Shown here: positions 1 through 7,816 of the stretch, in pieces
Layout: each line of letters starts with the position of its first letter
How positions within the stretch are numbered: the first letter of the stretch is position 1
Source of the DNA: Kiritimatiellia bacterium
GTDB lineage: Bacteria > Verrucomicrobiota > Kiritimatiellia > SLAD01
Length of the DNA stretch: 30,123 bases
Assembly: GCA_007128275.1 (NCBI GenBank)
Contig: SKXR01000140.1
Coordinates: forward strand, 1-30,123
Direction of reading: 5' to 3'
Translations under genes and position numbers: made by a program
The notes under the pieces: generated by a model
The model's input: only the letters and a program-made list of their open reading frames with translations
Told to the model about the DNA's origin: nothing
Databases searched by the model: none

Positions 1-742
1 AAGGAGTTTCCTCCACCCATTCGTAGGTGGATTCGGATCTGCTCCGGAACCAAAACCCGTTACCGGCTTCGATGTAAACATTTGTTGCCCACTCTGTCAA
101 TCTCCGCCATTCGGGATATCCTATGCTTGAGTGGGATCGCAGATAATACACCAGATAATCCTGGGCGTCCGGGTCATACACTATGATGTTATCGGCCACG
201 TCCGGTGCCGTACCATAAACACCATTTTTCAAATTCATGTCGGACATCCGTGTCCGTGTGGAGAAAGGATATGAAATCAATTGGAGGCCAGGAGTGATCA
301 CATTAGTTATGGCTGTACTCAGAACAACGTCTCCAGCGGCAATATTGGTTCGCACCTCTGCCAAGCGGCTCCGATAGAAGAATGATTGTCCGGGCTGAAT
401 ATAGACGATGGTTGCCCACTCCGTAAGCCTTCTCCATTCAGGATAACCTATACTTGAATGGGATCGAAGATAATAGACCAGGTATTCTTGTTGAACGGTA
501 TCATAAATGATTACGTTGTCGGCGACATCTTGTGCCGTCCCATACACCCCACTGTTCCCAACCAGCTCGCGGATGGTCATGGCTTCGAAAGGGTTCGAGT
601 GGATTTGCAGATTCTCGACCACGTCCTGTTTCTGAAATCCGACGACGTTGACGGAGTAGACGGATTCGCCCATCGCGGAGAGGATAAAAGAGCTGGTGAC
701 GAAGGTGGCAACTGCGAGCGTCAGTTGTTTGTGAAGGCGCAT
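1..742 (-). CDS. Secreted protein with duplicated domain (partial, C-terminus beyond left edge)
   Basis: The minus strand is open from ATG 742-740 to the window edge (247 codons, no stop). Residues 1-25 look like a signal peptide (KQLTLAVATFVTSSFILSAMG) and the mature part begins ESVYSVNVVGFQK, an opening I associate from memory with secreted PVC proteins. Two copies of one domain follow, near residues 45-129 and 150-238. Both contain GVYGTA, DVADN, YLVYYLRSHSSIGYPEWRR and LTEWAT, and the match is also clear at DNA level, so the duplication is recent or under conversion. An AGGA lies 10 nt before the start. No enzymatic motif is visible, so a surface or cell-envelope role is only inferred. 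The plus-strand ORF at 458-748 is a shadow of this gene. Confidence 0.8.
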   Translation of the reverse strand, partial: MRLHKQLTLAVATFVTSSFILSAMGESVYSVNVVGFQKQDVVENLQIHSNPFEAMTIRELVGNSGVYGTAQDVADNVIIYDTVQQEYLVYYLRSHSSIGYPEWRRLTEWATIVYIQPGQSFFYRSRLAEVRTNIAAGDVVLSTAITNVITPGLQLISYPFSTRTRMSDMNLKNGVYGTAPDVADNIIVYDPDAQDYLVYYLRSHSSIGYPEWRRLTEWATNVYIEAGNGFWFRSRSESTYEWVEETP

Positions 743-808
743 AATTAAGATGTCCTGCAAATAGAGATAATGTGTTCCGCCGACTTTGTCCCGTATCAAT
801 TAGGGTTA

Positions 809-836
809 AATATACGGTTTGGGGAATTTAAGTAAA
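809..836 (-). promoter_or_regulatory. Candidate sigma-70 promoter for the secreted repeat protein
   Basis: On the minus strand TTTACT (836-831) and TATATT (814-809) are separated by 16 nt, about 67 nt upstream of the ATG at 742. The -10 matches 5 of 6 consensus bases and the -35 matches 4 of 6. The region is clearly AT-richer than its surroundings. This is a pattern match only. Confidence 0.4.
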
Positions 837-933
837 GCGTTATTTGCAGTTTCTGCACAAAAAAGAATCGAGGGTTTTCGGGCTGGAAGGGCGCTTGGCG
901 AGGGCGGGAAGACATCTCTTTTCATCTGCACGG

Positions 934-961
934 TTGTCAGATGAGGGATTTCTGTTTATAC
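934..961 (+). promoter_or_regulatory. Candidate sigma-70 promoter abutting the greA-like start codon
   Basis: TTGTCA (934-939) and TTATAC (956-961) are 16 nt apart. The expected transcription start, about 7 nt past the -10, falls at roughly 967-970, on or next to the ATG at 970. No Shine-Dalgarno sequence precedes that ATG, so a leaderless or nearly leaderless message is possible. Confidence 0.4.
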
Positions 962-969
962 CATAACCC

Positions 970-3153
970 ATGAATACAGTAGCTCAGATGGAAGAATGGT
1001 TCTTGGAACAACTTGAACAGGCCGAGATCGATGTGCGAGGGATTGCGGATAAATTGTCGGAACTCGCTCATAATAAAAGGGTTGAAGAGGCGGTGTCGCT
1101 TGCGGCCTTCGTGGAGGAGGCCTTGGCCGATAAGGGGCGAACGGACGAGGCCCTGAAGATTCTGCGTCTGCGCGCCGATTGGGTGCCCGCGTCCGAATTT
1201 CGCACGGCGTGCGCCAATGCGGTACAGAAAATTCTCGGAAAGGCCCCTGAAAGCCGGGCTTTTGTGAAGAATTGCGGGCTGGAACGCCGAATTCCCGTGA
1301 CGGAATGCCTGGATCGGCTGACGCTACTGCGCGCATTGAAGCCGGGAACGCTGTGTGTGGACAAGACGTGGGGTTTCGGAATCGTGCAGAGTACGGACCC
1401 CTTTTACGAACGGGTGACGGTGGATTTCGATAAGAAGAGCGGGCATGAACTATCCATGAGCTATGCCGCAGAAACGCTGGAACTGCTCGATGAGAATCAT
1501 CTGTTGGCCGTCAAACACGCCGATCCCCAAGGGCTGGCGACCTTGATCAAGGAAGACCCGGCGAAAGTGGTTCGTATGGCGCTGCGCAGTTACGGTCCGT
1601 TGAATGCCGTGATCCTGCAGGAAAAGTTGTCCCCCAGTCCGGTGCCTGCGGAAGACTGGAAGAAGTTCTGGGATGCGGCGCGTAAAGCCTTGAAGAGCGA
1701 CCCGCACGCAGTGGTTCCGACAAAACGCACCGAACCGATCCTCCTCAAAGAAGCGGCCGAGGCGTACGACGATGCGTGGTTCCGCCAGTTGCAGCATGAT
1801 CGGGACATCGAGTCCATCCTCGCAAAGATCGCCGACTGGCGTGCCTTGCAGGCGCACACGCGGGCGGACGCCTCACAGATGGCAGTGATCGAAAATCGCC
1901 TCGCCTTTGTCGTGAAAGGGGCGGACTTGATGGGGCGCACGGTGATGCCGCGAGCCATGATGCTGGCCCATGCCGTGGGCGGACTGGATGAGCAACTCGG
2001 CGTCACCGCGTATGTCCGTGACGTGCTCGACGCGGAGAAGCTGTTGGATTTATTGGGCGCCTTGAGCGCCCGGGACATGAAGTCCTTCATTAAGTTTCTT
2101 ATGGAGGTGGATCGCGAGCGGACGATGGAAACGTTGCTGCGTTTGCTGCCGCGTCTCGATGTGTCCTCGCTCGGAGAGGTCCTTCAACTGCTGATGCACG
2201 AAGGTGAAGAGGAAGCGTGCCGGCAGGCGATCAAATCCCTGATCAACGCGCGCCGCGCGCAGGTGGAATTGTTGAGCTGGCTGAGCCGCAATATGGATAA
2301 GTTGTCCGCATGGGACCTGTGTGCGCCTGCGGAATTCGCCGAGGTGGTCCTGCTGGAAATGGAGAAGGACTACACGGGACTACGACTCAAGGCGCAGAAC
2401 CAACTTCGTGACCGCTTCACGCAGAAGACATGGGTCAAAGCGCTTTTCGATCAGCTCGGCCCCAAGGGGCGGGAACGGTATTTTCAACGCCTGAAGGACA
2501 CGTCGGCCTGGCCGACCATGGAGAAACGCTCGGTGTTGGGGCATATCATCAAGCTCTACCCGGATCTGGAACGACTGATGGCGGCGCGATCCGGAGACAG
2601 CGATCAACCCGTCAAGGAGCGGGGACCAATGACGTCCATGCGCTCGTTCCGGGAACGGCAATTGTTGTATGAGCGGATCAAGATGGTCGACATCCCAAAC
2701 AACAGCAAGGAAATCGCCACGGCGCGCGCGCACGGTGATTTGCGCGAGAACTTCGAGTACCAAGCCGCCAAGGACGCGCAGGGCTTGTTGATGCGGCGTC
2801 AGGGCGAGTTGCAACAGATGTTGGCGAAAGTGGTGCCGACGGATTTCGAGGATCTGCCCGCGGACAAGGCCGGGATCGGGACCGGGGTGCGGATCGTGTA
2901 CGACGACGGGCGGACGGAGCAGTACCACATTCTTGGTGTATGGGATCGCGACGAACAGCTAGGCATCATTTCGTGTGAATCGAAATTGGCGCAGGCGTTG
3001 GAAGGGCACGTGCCGGGCGATCGGGTGCCGGTGCCGACCGAACACGGAGAAGCGACCTGTCGCATCGAGGAAGTTACCCCCTTGCCGGAATCGGTCCGGG
3101 CGTGGATGCAGGATGTGCCGGAAACGTTGGATGGTCGCACGGTGGGCGCATGA
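970..3153 (+). CDS. GreA/GreB-domain transcription factor with very long N-terminal region
   Basis: A 727-residue protein whose C-terminal 170 residues form a GreA-type factor, which rescues backtracked RNA polymerase by stimulating transcript cleavage. The coiled-coil finger (about 560-620) carries ARAHGDLRENFEYQAAK with the acidic tip residues D590 and E593. The FKBP-like half lies at about 635-705. Canonical GreA is about 158 aa. The extra 550 residues are mostly helical and include a WGFGIVQ...VTVDF segment (about 130-175). This recalls the chlamydial GreA fusion protein (CT636 type, about 715 aa), so the architecture is probably ancestral in PVC bacteria. No Shine-Dalgarno precedes the ATG. 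The stop overlaps the next start (ATGA), implying translational coupling. Confidence 0.88.
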   Translation: MNTVAQMEEWFLEQLEQAEIDVRGIADKLSELAHNKRVEEAVSLAAFVEEALADKGRTDEALKILRLRADWVPASEFRTACANAVQKILGKAPESRAFVKNCGLERRIPVTECLDRLTLLRALKPGTLCVDKTWGFGIVQSTDPFYERVTVDFDKKSGHELSMSYAAETLELLDENHLLAVKHADPQGLATLIKEDPAKVVRMALRSYGPLNAVILQEKLSPSPVPAEDWKKFWDAARKALKSDPHAVVPTKRTEPILLKEAAEAYDDAWFRQLQHDRDIESILAKIADWRALQAHTRADASQMAVIENRLAFVVKGADLMGRTVMPRAMMLAHAVGGLDEQLGVTAYVRDVLDAEKLLDLLGALSARDMKSFIKFLMEVDRERTMETLLRLLPRLDVSSLGEVLQLLMHEGEEEACRQAIKSLINARRAQVELLSWLSRNMDKLSAWDLCAPAEFAEVVLLEMEKDYTGLRLKAQNQLRDRFTQKTWVKALFDQLGPKGRERYFQRLKDTSAWPTMEKRSVLGHIIKLYPDLERLMAARSGDSDQPVKERGPMTSMRSFRERQLLYERIKMVDIPNNSKEIATARAHGDLRENFEYQAAKDAQGLLMRRQGELQQMLAKVVPTDFEDLPADKAGIGTGVRIVYDDGRTEQYHILGVWDRDEQLGIISCESKLAQALEGHVPGDRVPVPTEHGEATCRIEEVTPLPESVRAWMQDVPETLDGRTVGA

Positions 3154-3647
3154 TCCGGGAGGTCCTTGCCCAGTTCACGCAGCGGGAAGCGCATCCGACC
3201 ATCCAGTTCATCAAATACGCGCTGGCGGGCGGGGTGGCCACGGCGACGGATATGATCATCTTTTTTCTGTTCGCCTTCACGATCTTCCCGGCCCTGACCG
3301 ACGCCGAGTTGTTGGTGCAATTGTTTAACGTGCAGGTGCCCGAGATCGCGGAGACGGTGCGGGAACGCAATTTCATCATCAACAGCGCCATCGCCTTCGT
3401 GTTCGCCAACATGGTGGCCTATATCATCAACGTCCTCTGGGTGTTCGAGCCCGGCCGGCACAAACGGCACATCGAACTCTTCCTCTTCTACGCCGTATCG
3501 ACGAGTTCTGTATTCATCGGAACGTTTCTGGGCTGGGCGATGATCCGGTTTTTCGGCGCCACGACAGAGGTGTCGTACCTGGGCAAAGTCATTGCGGCGG
3601 TCTTGATCAATTTCGTGTGCCGCAAATATATTGTGTTCAAAGGATAG
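3150..3647 (+). CDS. GtrA-like four-helix membrane protein
   Basis: A 165-residue integral membrane protein starting at the ATG that overlaps the upstream TGA (ATGA, 3150-3153). An in-frame upstream ATG at 3102 lies inside the preceding gene and is unlikely. After a short cytoplasmic start, FIKYALAGGVATATDMIIF begins the first of four predicted membrane segments. The others are around NFIINSAIAFVFAN, LFLFYAVSTSSVFIG and KVIAAVLINFVCRKYIVFKG. The paired TM1 glycines, the N...Y.INVLWVF segment and the final RKYIVFKG fit the GtrA/DPMS family, which moves or helps move lipid-linked sugars across the inner membrane. There is a roughly 20-residue loop after TM1. The partner glycosyltransferase is not adjacent. 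Confidence 0.8.
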   Translation: MIREVLAQFTQREAHPTIQFIKYALAGGVATATDMIIFFLFAFTIFPALTDAELLVQLFNVQVPEIAETVRERNFIINSAIAFVFANMVAYIINVLWVFEPGRHKRHIELFLFYAVSTSSVFIGTFLGWAMIRFFGATTEVSYLGKVIAAVLINFVCRKYIVFKG

Positions 3648-3652
3648 AAGAG

Positions 3653-3700
3653 TGGACGGGTGGACGGATGGACGGGTGGACGGGTGGACGGATGGACGGG
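3653..3700 (+). repeat. Octamer tandem repeat, six units of TGGACGGR
   Basis: Six perfect 8-bp units TGGACGG(G/A) run without interruption just after the gtrA stop. The last base reads G,A,G,G,A,G, so the array is also two identical 24-bp blocks. A single TGGACGG recurs at 3818-3824, and two units spaced 8 bp apart appear in inverse orientation at 7785-7799. Confidence 0.92.
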
Positions 3701-3717
3701 ACAAAGAGAAGGACGTG

Positions 3718-3793
3718 GTCATGCCGAGCGGAGCCGAGGCATCTCGTGGCTGGAGGGCGAAGCGTGAGATCCCTCGACTCCGGCCGGGATGAC
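3718..3793. repeat. Large imperfect inverted repeat (hairpin)
   Basis: The 28-nt arms at 3718-3745 and 3766-3793 are near reverse complements (gagat.cctcg.ctccg.cgg.atgac on the same strand), separated by a 20-nt loop. The element lies between the octamer array and the toxin-antitoxin promoter. No T-tract follows, so a dispersed palindromic repeat is more likely than an intrinsic terminator. Confidence 0.7.
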
Positions 3794-3842
3794 GCGGGGT
3801 CGGGGCGGATGGTCGTTTGGACGGCGGGGCGGAACGAATGAT

Positions 3843-3881
3843 TTGACATCTCCCATCATGAGGCGTACGTTATCCCGTACG
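3843..3881 (+). promoter_or_regulatory. Promoter with paired CGTACG operator ahead of the toxin-antitoxin genes
   Basis: A consensus -35 TTGACA (3843-3848) lies 17 nt from TACGTT (3866-3871). Two CGTACG palindromes (3864-3869 and 3876-3881), 12 bp apart, overlap and follow the -10. This layout suits autorepression by a YefM/Phd-type antitoxin, but binding is inferred from position and symmetry alone. Confidence 0.5.
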
Positions 3882-3894
3882 AATAGAGGAAGCC

Positions 3895-4137
3895 ATGACC
3901 ACCATTACCGCAACAGAGGCCCGGAAGCAGCTATATGCACTGCTTGACAATGTCGCCGAGTCTCACGCCCCGATCCAGATCGCGGGCAAGAGGAACTCCG
4001 CCGTATTGGTCTCGGAAGATGACTGGCGAGCGGTACAGGAGACCCTCTACTTGACCAGCATCCCCGGCATGCGCGCCTCCATTCGAAAAGGCTTGAAGAC
4101 GCCTGTCGACAAGTGTGCCAAGGAACTGGATTGGTGA
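3895..4137 (+). CDS. yefM: YefM/Phd-family antitoxin
   Basis: An 80-residue protein with the N-terminal Phd/YefM DNA-binding fold: ITATEARKQLYALLDNVAE, then IAGKRNSAVLVSEDDWRAVQET. The C-terminal tail (SIPGMRASIRKGLKTP) corresponds to the part that wraps and neutralises the toxin. It has the usual family length. The start is preceded by AGAGGA at good spacing. It overlaps the downstream toxin by GTGA, so the two products are probably made in coupled amounts. As in other pairs of this class it probably represses its own promoter, and the paired CGTACG sites just upstream are the likely operator. Confidence 0.92.
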   Translation: MTTITATEARKQLYALLDNVAESHAPIQIAGKRNSAVLVSEDDWRAVQETLYLTSIPGMRASIRKGLKTPVDKCAKELDW

Positions 4138-4397
4138 GCTGGAAGCTCATCTATACCAAGCAGGCCCAACAAGATGCCAAGAAACTGTCGCGATCAGGCC
4201 TTAAGCCACAAGCAGAAAAGCTCTTGGTCATTCTAAAACACAACCCCTACCAGAACCCACCCCCCTATGAAAAGCTGGTTGGAGACCTGGCCGACGCCTG
4301 TTCCCGCAGAATCAATATTCAACTTCGCCTTGTATACCAGGTTCTGGCCGACATCAAAGCGGTCAAAGTCATTCGGATGTGGACGCATTACGAATGA
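4134..4397 (+). CDS. yoeB: YoeB/Txe-family mRNA interferase toxin
   Basis: An 87-residue RelE-superfamily toxin starting at GTG 4134, which overlaps the antitoxin TGA at 4135-4137. The in-frame ATG at 4113 would add seven residues from inside the antitoxin gene and is less likely. Family hallmarks are present: SWKLIYTKQAQQDAKKL at the start, NPPPYEKLVGDL with the conserved Glu, SRRINIQLRLVYQV with the catalytic-site arginines, and the terminal MWTHYE with the conserved His-Tyr. YoeB toxins cleave mRNA at the ribosomal A site. The gene appears intact. The pair lies between repeats, as is common for mobile toxin-antitoxin modules. Confidence 0.92.
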   Translation: MSWKLIYTKQAQQDAKKLSRSGLKPQAEKLLVILKHNPYQNPPPYEKLVGDLADACSRRINIQLRLVYQVLADIKAVKVIRMWTHYE

Positions 4398-4415
4398 TGT
4401 GGCGAACCGGAGGGG

Positions 4416-4557
4416 AGCCAAAGCGGTGTCGCCGTCCTCTTCCGCTTCGCTACAGAGGACTCTGCCACCGCAGTCCAAATTCCCTTTGAGTGGGCTGCGC
4501 CTGTCGTTCCTTTTTGGACTGCGGCGGCAAAGCGAAGCGTCGACGCCGCTTTGGCTT
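4416..4557. repeat. Foldable dispersed repeat, copy 1
   Basis: This fills most of the 306-bp gap between yoeB and the lipoprotein gene. The left half (4416-4479) and right half (4513-4556) are reverse complements with short insertions. They include a perfect 12-bp pair, CCGCAGTCCAAA (4468-4479) with TTTGGACTGCGG (4513-4524), and the outer pair AGCCAAAGCGG (4416-4425) with CCGCTTTGGCT (4546-4556). The 46-nt stretch 4512-4557 recurs identically at 9163-9208. The remainder of the gap (4558-4703) shows no gene. Confidence 0.85.
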
Positions 4558-4703
4558 TACCGGATGCGCCATCCTTTTGCGCTTCTTTGCGGCCCGTTGC
4601 GATCATGAGAATCTTGTCGCCAAGAGCGTATTGGGAACGTTTAATCAGAGGGTTGGAAGAGAAGGATGAGGGATGAGGGCTGAAACCTGAGGGAAGAGAA
4701 GGG

Positions 4704-7691
4704 ATGAAGTTCGGGAATGTTGTCGCGGCGATCGCGGTGCTTGCCGTGGCGCTCTTGGCAGGGTGCCGGGCGGGCCGCCCTTTGGCGTCGCCTGAAGAGG
4801 ATCGGCTCCCGCCCGAAGTGGCGGATCATATCCCCGCGTACCGGTCTTTCGATCGCCGGCCGTATGAATTCATCTGGGCGGAGCGCCAACCAACACACCG
4901 TCAGCTTGTGGATTTCGAACGGTTGTTGGGTTGGCAAGTGGCAACCGGCGACGGGGTGCAAGCTTCGTTCGGGCGCAGTCAGGAGCGTCAGTTGTGGGAT
5001 GACTATGTCGGCGCATTGGCCTATCAGGCGGCGGAGGCCGGCGGGTGGGCCTTGCTGGAGCCGCCCGATCCGATTCCTATCCGTGATCCGGTCGATTCGG
5101 CGACGATTTGGTTGTATGGAGACGGGTGGGCGAATGACCGGACCGCCGCCCCCCACGTTAGCCTGATCCTTCAAACCGCACAGGGCGAATTGCATACCGT
5201 CGAGTTGGCCGCTATCGACTGGCAGGGCTGGTGGAAAGTGCAACGGCGCCTTGCTCCCCCCTTGTTAGATGCGGCCGCCTATCCGCTTACGCTGACCGGC
5301 ATACGCTTCGATCAATTGCCCGCTGCCGACGACGCTCACGTGTACTTGGATGCGCTGTGTCTTTTCACGGAATCACTTCTGCCGCTTCGCTATCCGGCGC
5401 GACCCCGGCGAAACCTGGCCTTGCGTGAGGGGCAACTGGTCGGCGTCAACACGGGCGAGTCCACGCTCCATTTCCCGATCACGGAATGGACGGGTATCCC
5501 CCCCGTGGATGAAGGGCAGGGGCGCCTGTCCTTGGAACAACGCGATGACGGATCCTATGACATAGCCCTTCAGAACGGGGTGAATGGAATCACCTACCGC
5601 ATGGATCTCGCAGAGGGGCTGCGCGTTGCGCAAGTCCTGTATGGCGGAATGGAAACCGGGATTGCGTTCCCCCCCATTCGCCTGCTGAGCCTGAACCCGG
5701 AAGATCCCTCGCCCGTGGTGGTTCGTGCCGAAGCCTCGCAGTTGTACGTGGAATATGATCGCGGCGATGTGTACCGGATTTCGATGCGCGGACATTCTCT
5801 GATTGTGGATGTGTCGTATCGAGGGCGCGAAGGGCAGGGGGTCGACTGGCGCGGCATGCAGGAGGCGGAGCCGTTACATTTCCCGTTTCTGAATGAACCG
5901 GGATTTGCCGTGCCGCCCGTATTCCTCTGGCACGACTTCGCGGAGCCGCTATTCGTTCATATGAGTATGGACCCGTATCGGTCGAACGCCTCTTCGCTGT
6001 TCTACGATGAAGCCGTGCAGCCATGGCGCATCGGGGCGCGCTACGAACCCACCACGGCCGGTCGTCGGAACGATGTTCACGAGCGCTTCATTGTCACGGT
6101 GGCGCCGCGTCTGGATGCCGTCTTGCCGGCCATCCCCAACCCGTCCGCTCCTCGGGCGGACCGGTTGGCAGGGCGCCTTCTGGTCGAGCCCGCGCACGAT
6201 GCCACGGGATATGCCGACGAACGGATGATCGCGGCGCAATGGCGTCTTTGGGGGCTTGATGCCGTTGTGTATAGAATGCCTTCCCGTATATGGCGGCATG
6301 AGGACGAAAGTCTTTCCTTTCGTCTGCGGGCCAACCCGCACCGGGGCGGGGATGCCACGTTGCGGGAATTTATCGCGCAACAGCAAGAGGCCGGATGGTT
6401 AATGGCGCTGTATGCCAATTATCGCGTGATCTCCCCCTTGAACGCGTACTGGTCTTCCGATGCCGTGACGCGTACGTCGGCCAGCGAATGGATTCCCTTC
6501 GGTGAATCCTCCTATCTGGTGAAACCGCTATTTGCGTTGTCTTGGAATAACGAGTACGCCTCGGAACGGCATGAGCGCTTCGGGGCGGGTGCGGCGTTTC
6601 TGGATGAGCAGACGGCGCATCCGCCGTGGACATATACGGACTACGATCGTCGCACGCCCGGAGCGGCGACCTTTTCGCAGGTGCTCTACGCCGACGGCGA
6701 CCTGATGCGCGAAAAGGGCCGCGCAACCGGGGGACCCGTTTTGACGCAAGCCCAAGGTGCGGTTTTGTATGCCGGATTAACCGACGGCCTGATCGTGGAG
6801 AGCATCGACCCCGCTTGGCACCCCTATTTGCCGATATTCAAACTACAGCGCGTCCAACCGCTCAGCGTGACGTTCGGGGCGGGGGACCCTTCCCACATCC
6901 GGACGCACAGTGAACTCGACGCATACTTGGCTAGGCAGATCGCATACGGCAATGCGGGGCGCGTGGGGCATGTACCGGAGCGACCTGAATTTGTAGTGCG
7001 CAGCTACTATGCCATGCAAGCCTTGCAGCCGCATTATCTTCTCCATGCGCCCAAGCGCTTGATGTATTGGACGGGGGGCGGCTATCTGAATGTCGATGAG
7101 GCGCTCGCGACAGGGGCGTGGAAACGGTCTCAGCTTTACGCGGAATATCCCGGTGATCTTGAATTATGGGTAAACGGCTCAACGACGGAAGACTGGTCCG
7201 TGCAGGTGGGCGCGGTACGGTATCACCTGCCGGAATCGGGTTGGGTGGCCGTCATGCCCGGTCTCCTCGCGTTCTCCGGACTGCACGAAGGACATCGCAT
7301 CGACTATGTGGAATCCGAGGACTACATCTATCTGGATCCGCGCGGGCATGCGACGGAATATGGGAAGCTGAAGGGAGCTGGCCCGCTTGTCTTGCGGATC
7401 GTGGACGAGAGCGCATATGAGCTTCTAGATATCTTGCAGACCGGCAAAGTAGGTGTGCACGAGCGGTATCCCGTTCAATGGGGGGACATTCAAATCGCAT
7501 GTTATGATGACGCTGGAAACGCACTGGGTCCGGGTTCCGTGAAACAAGACGGTCCGTGGTGGCTGTTGTCCGGGCCGGAAGGGACCGTGCTATATCGGGT
7601 GTACGCTTCGAGTGGGGAGGAGAGGAACGAAGCGAATCGTTTAAGTCGTTCGACTTACCAAATAACGGGACCCGCGAATGAACGCCAATAG
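4704..7691 (+). CDS. Large lipoprotein, possible glycoside hydrolase
   Basis: A 995-residue protein with a clear lipoprotein signal (AVLAVALLAGC, lipidated Cys21), so it is probably anchored in the outer membrane or periplasm. I do not recognise the family securely. Residues about 25-230 look like a beta-sandwich, about 230-480 are beta-rich, and about 480-800 alternate strands and helices like a (beta/alpha)8 barrel. Within that part GAAFLDEQTAHPPW (D634, E635) resembles the acidic strand ends of GH101/GH129-like barrels, followed by YTDYD. The last 190 residues again look like a beta-sandwich. Glycan degradation fits this layout but is inferred. A GGGAAGAG purine run precedes the ATG. No neighbouring carbohydrate genes support a specific substrate. 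Confidence 0.7.
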   Translation: MKFGNVVAAIAVLAVALLAGCRAGRPLASPEEDRLPPEVADHIPAYRSFDRRPYEFIWAERQPTHRQLVDFERLLGWQVATGDGVQASFGRSQERQLWDDYVGALAYQAAEAGGWALLEPPDPIPIRDPVDSATIWLYGDGWANDRTAAPHVSLILQTAQGELHTVELAAIDWQGWWKVQRRLAPPLLDAAAYPLTLTGIRFDQLPAADDAHVYLDALCLFTESLLPLRYPARPRRNLALREGQLVGVNTGESTLHFPITEWTGIPPVDEGQGRLSLEQRDDGSYDIALQNGVNGITYRMDLAEGLRVAQVLYGGMETGIAFPPIRLLSLNPEDPSPVVVRAEASQLYVEYDRGDVYRISMRGHSLIVDVSYRGREGQGVDWRGMQEAEPLHFPFLNEPGFAVPPVFLWHDFAEPLFVHMSMDPYRSNASSLFYDEAVQPWRIGARYEPTTAGRRNDVHERFIVTVAPRLDAVLPAIPNPSAPRADRLAGRLLVEPAHDATGYADERMIAAQWRLWGLDAVVYRMPSRIWRHEDESLSFRLRANPHRGGDATLREFIAQQQEAGWLMALYANYRVISPLNAYWSSDAVTRTSASEWIPFGESSYLVKPLFALSWNNEYASERHERFGAGAAFLDEQTAHPPWTYTDYDRRTPGAATFSQVLYADGDLMREKGRATGGPVLTQAQGAVLYAGLTDGLIVESIDPAWHPYLPIFKLQRVQPLSVTFGAGDPSHIRTHSELDAYLARQIAYGNAGRVGHVPERPEFVVRSYYAMQALQPHYLLHAPKRLMYWTGGGYLNVDEALATGAWKRSQLYAEYPGDLELWVNGSTTEDWSVQVGAVRYHLPESGWVAVMPGLLAFSGLHEGHRIDYVESEDYIYLDPRGHATEYGKLKGAGPLVLRIVDESAYELLDILQTGKVGVHERYPVQWGDIQIACYDDAGNALGPGSVKQDGPWWLLSGPEGTVLYRVYASSGEERNEANRLSRSTYQITGPANERQ

Positions 7692-7758
7692 ACGCGAATG
7701 CTTCTTTGAACAGAAGGAAAAAATCTCCAGTACAGAGCAGGCGAGCTCCCGAAAACAT

Positions 7759-7774
7759 CCCCTCCTCGGAGGGG
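7759..7774 (-). terminator. Possible terminator of coaBC
   Basis: CCCCTC and GAGGGG (7759-7764 and 7769-7774) pair around a 4-nt loop, 42 nt past the coaBC stop. Read on the minus strand the stem is followed by ATGTTTTC, a short T-rich tract. The stem is only 6 bp, so the call is tentative. Confidence 0.4.
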
Positions 7775-7816
7775 TGGCCCCGCGCCGTCCAACCGTCCAT
7801 CCGACTAGACGGCAGG

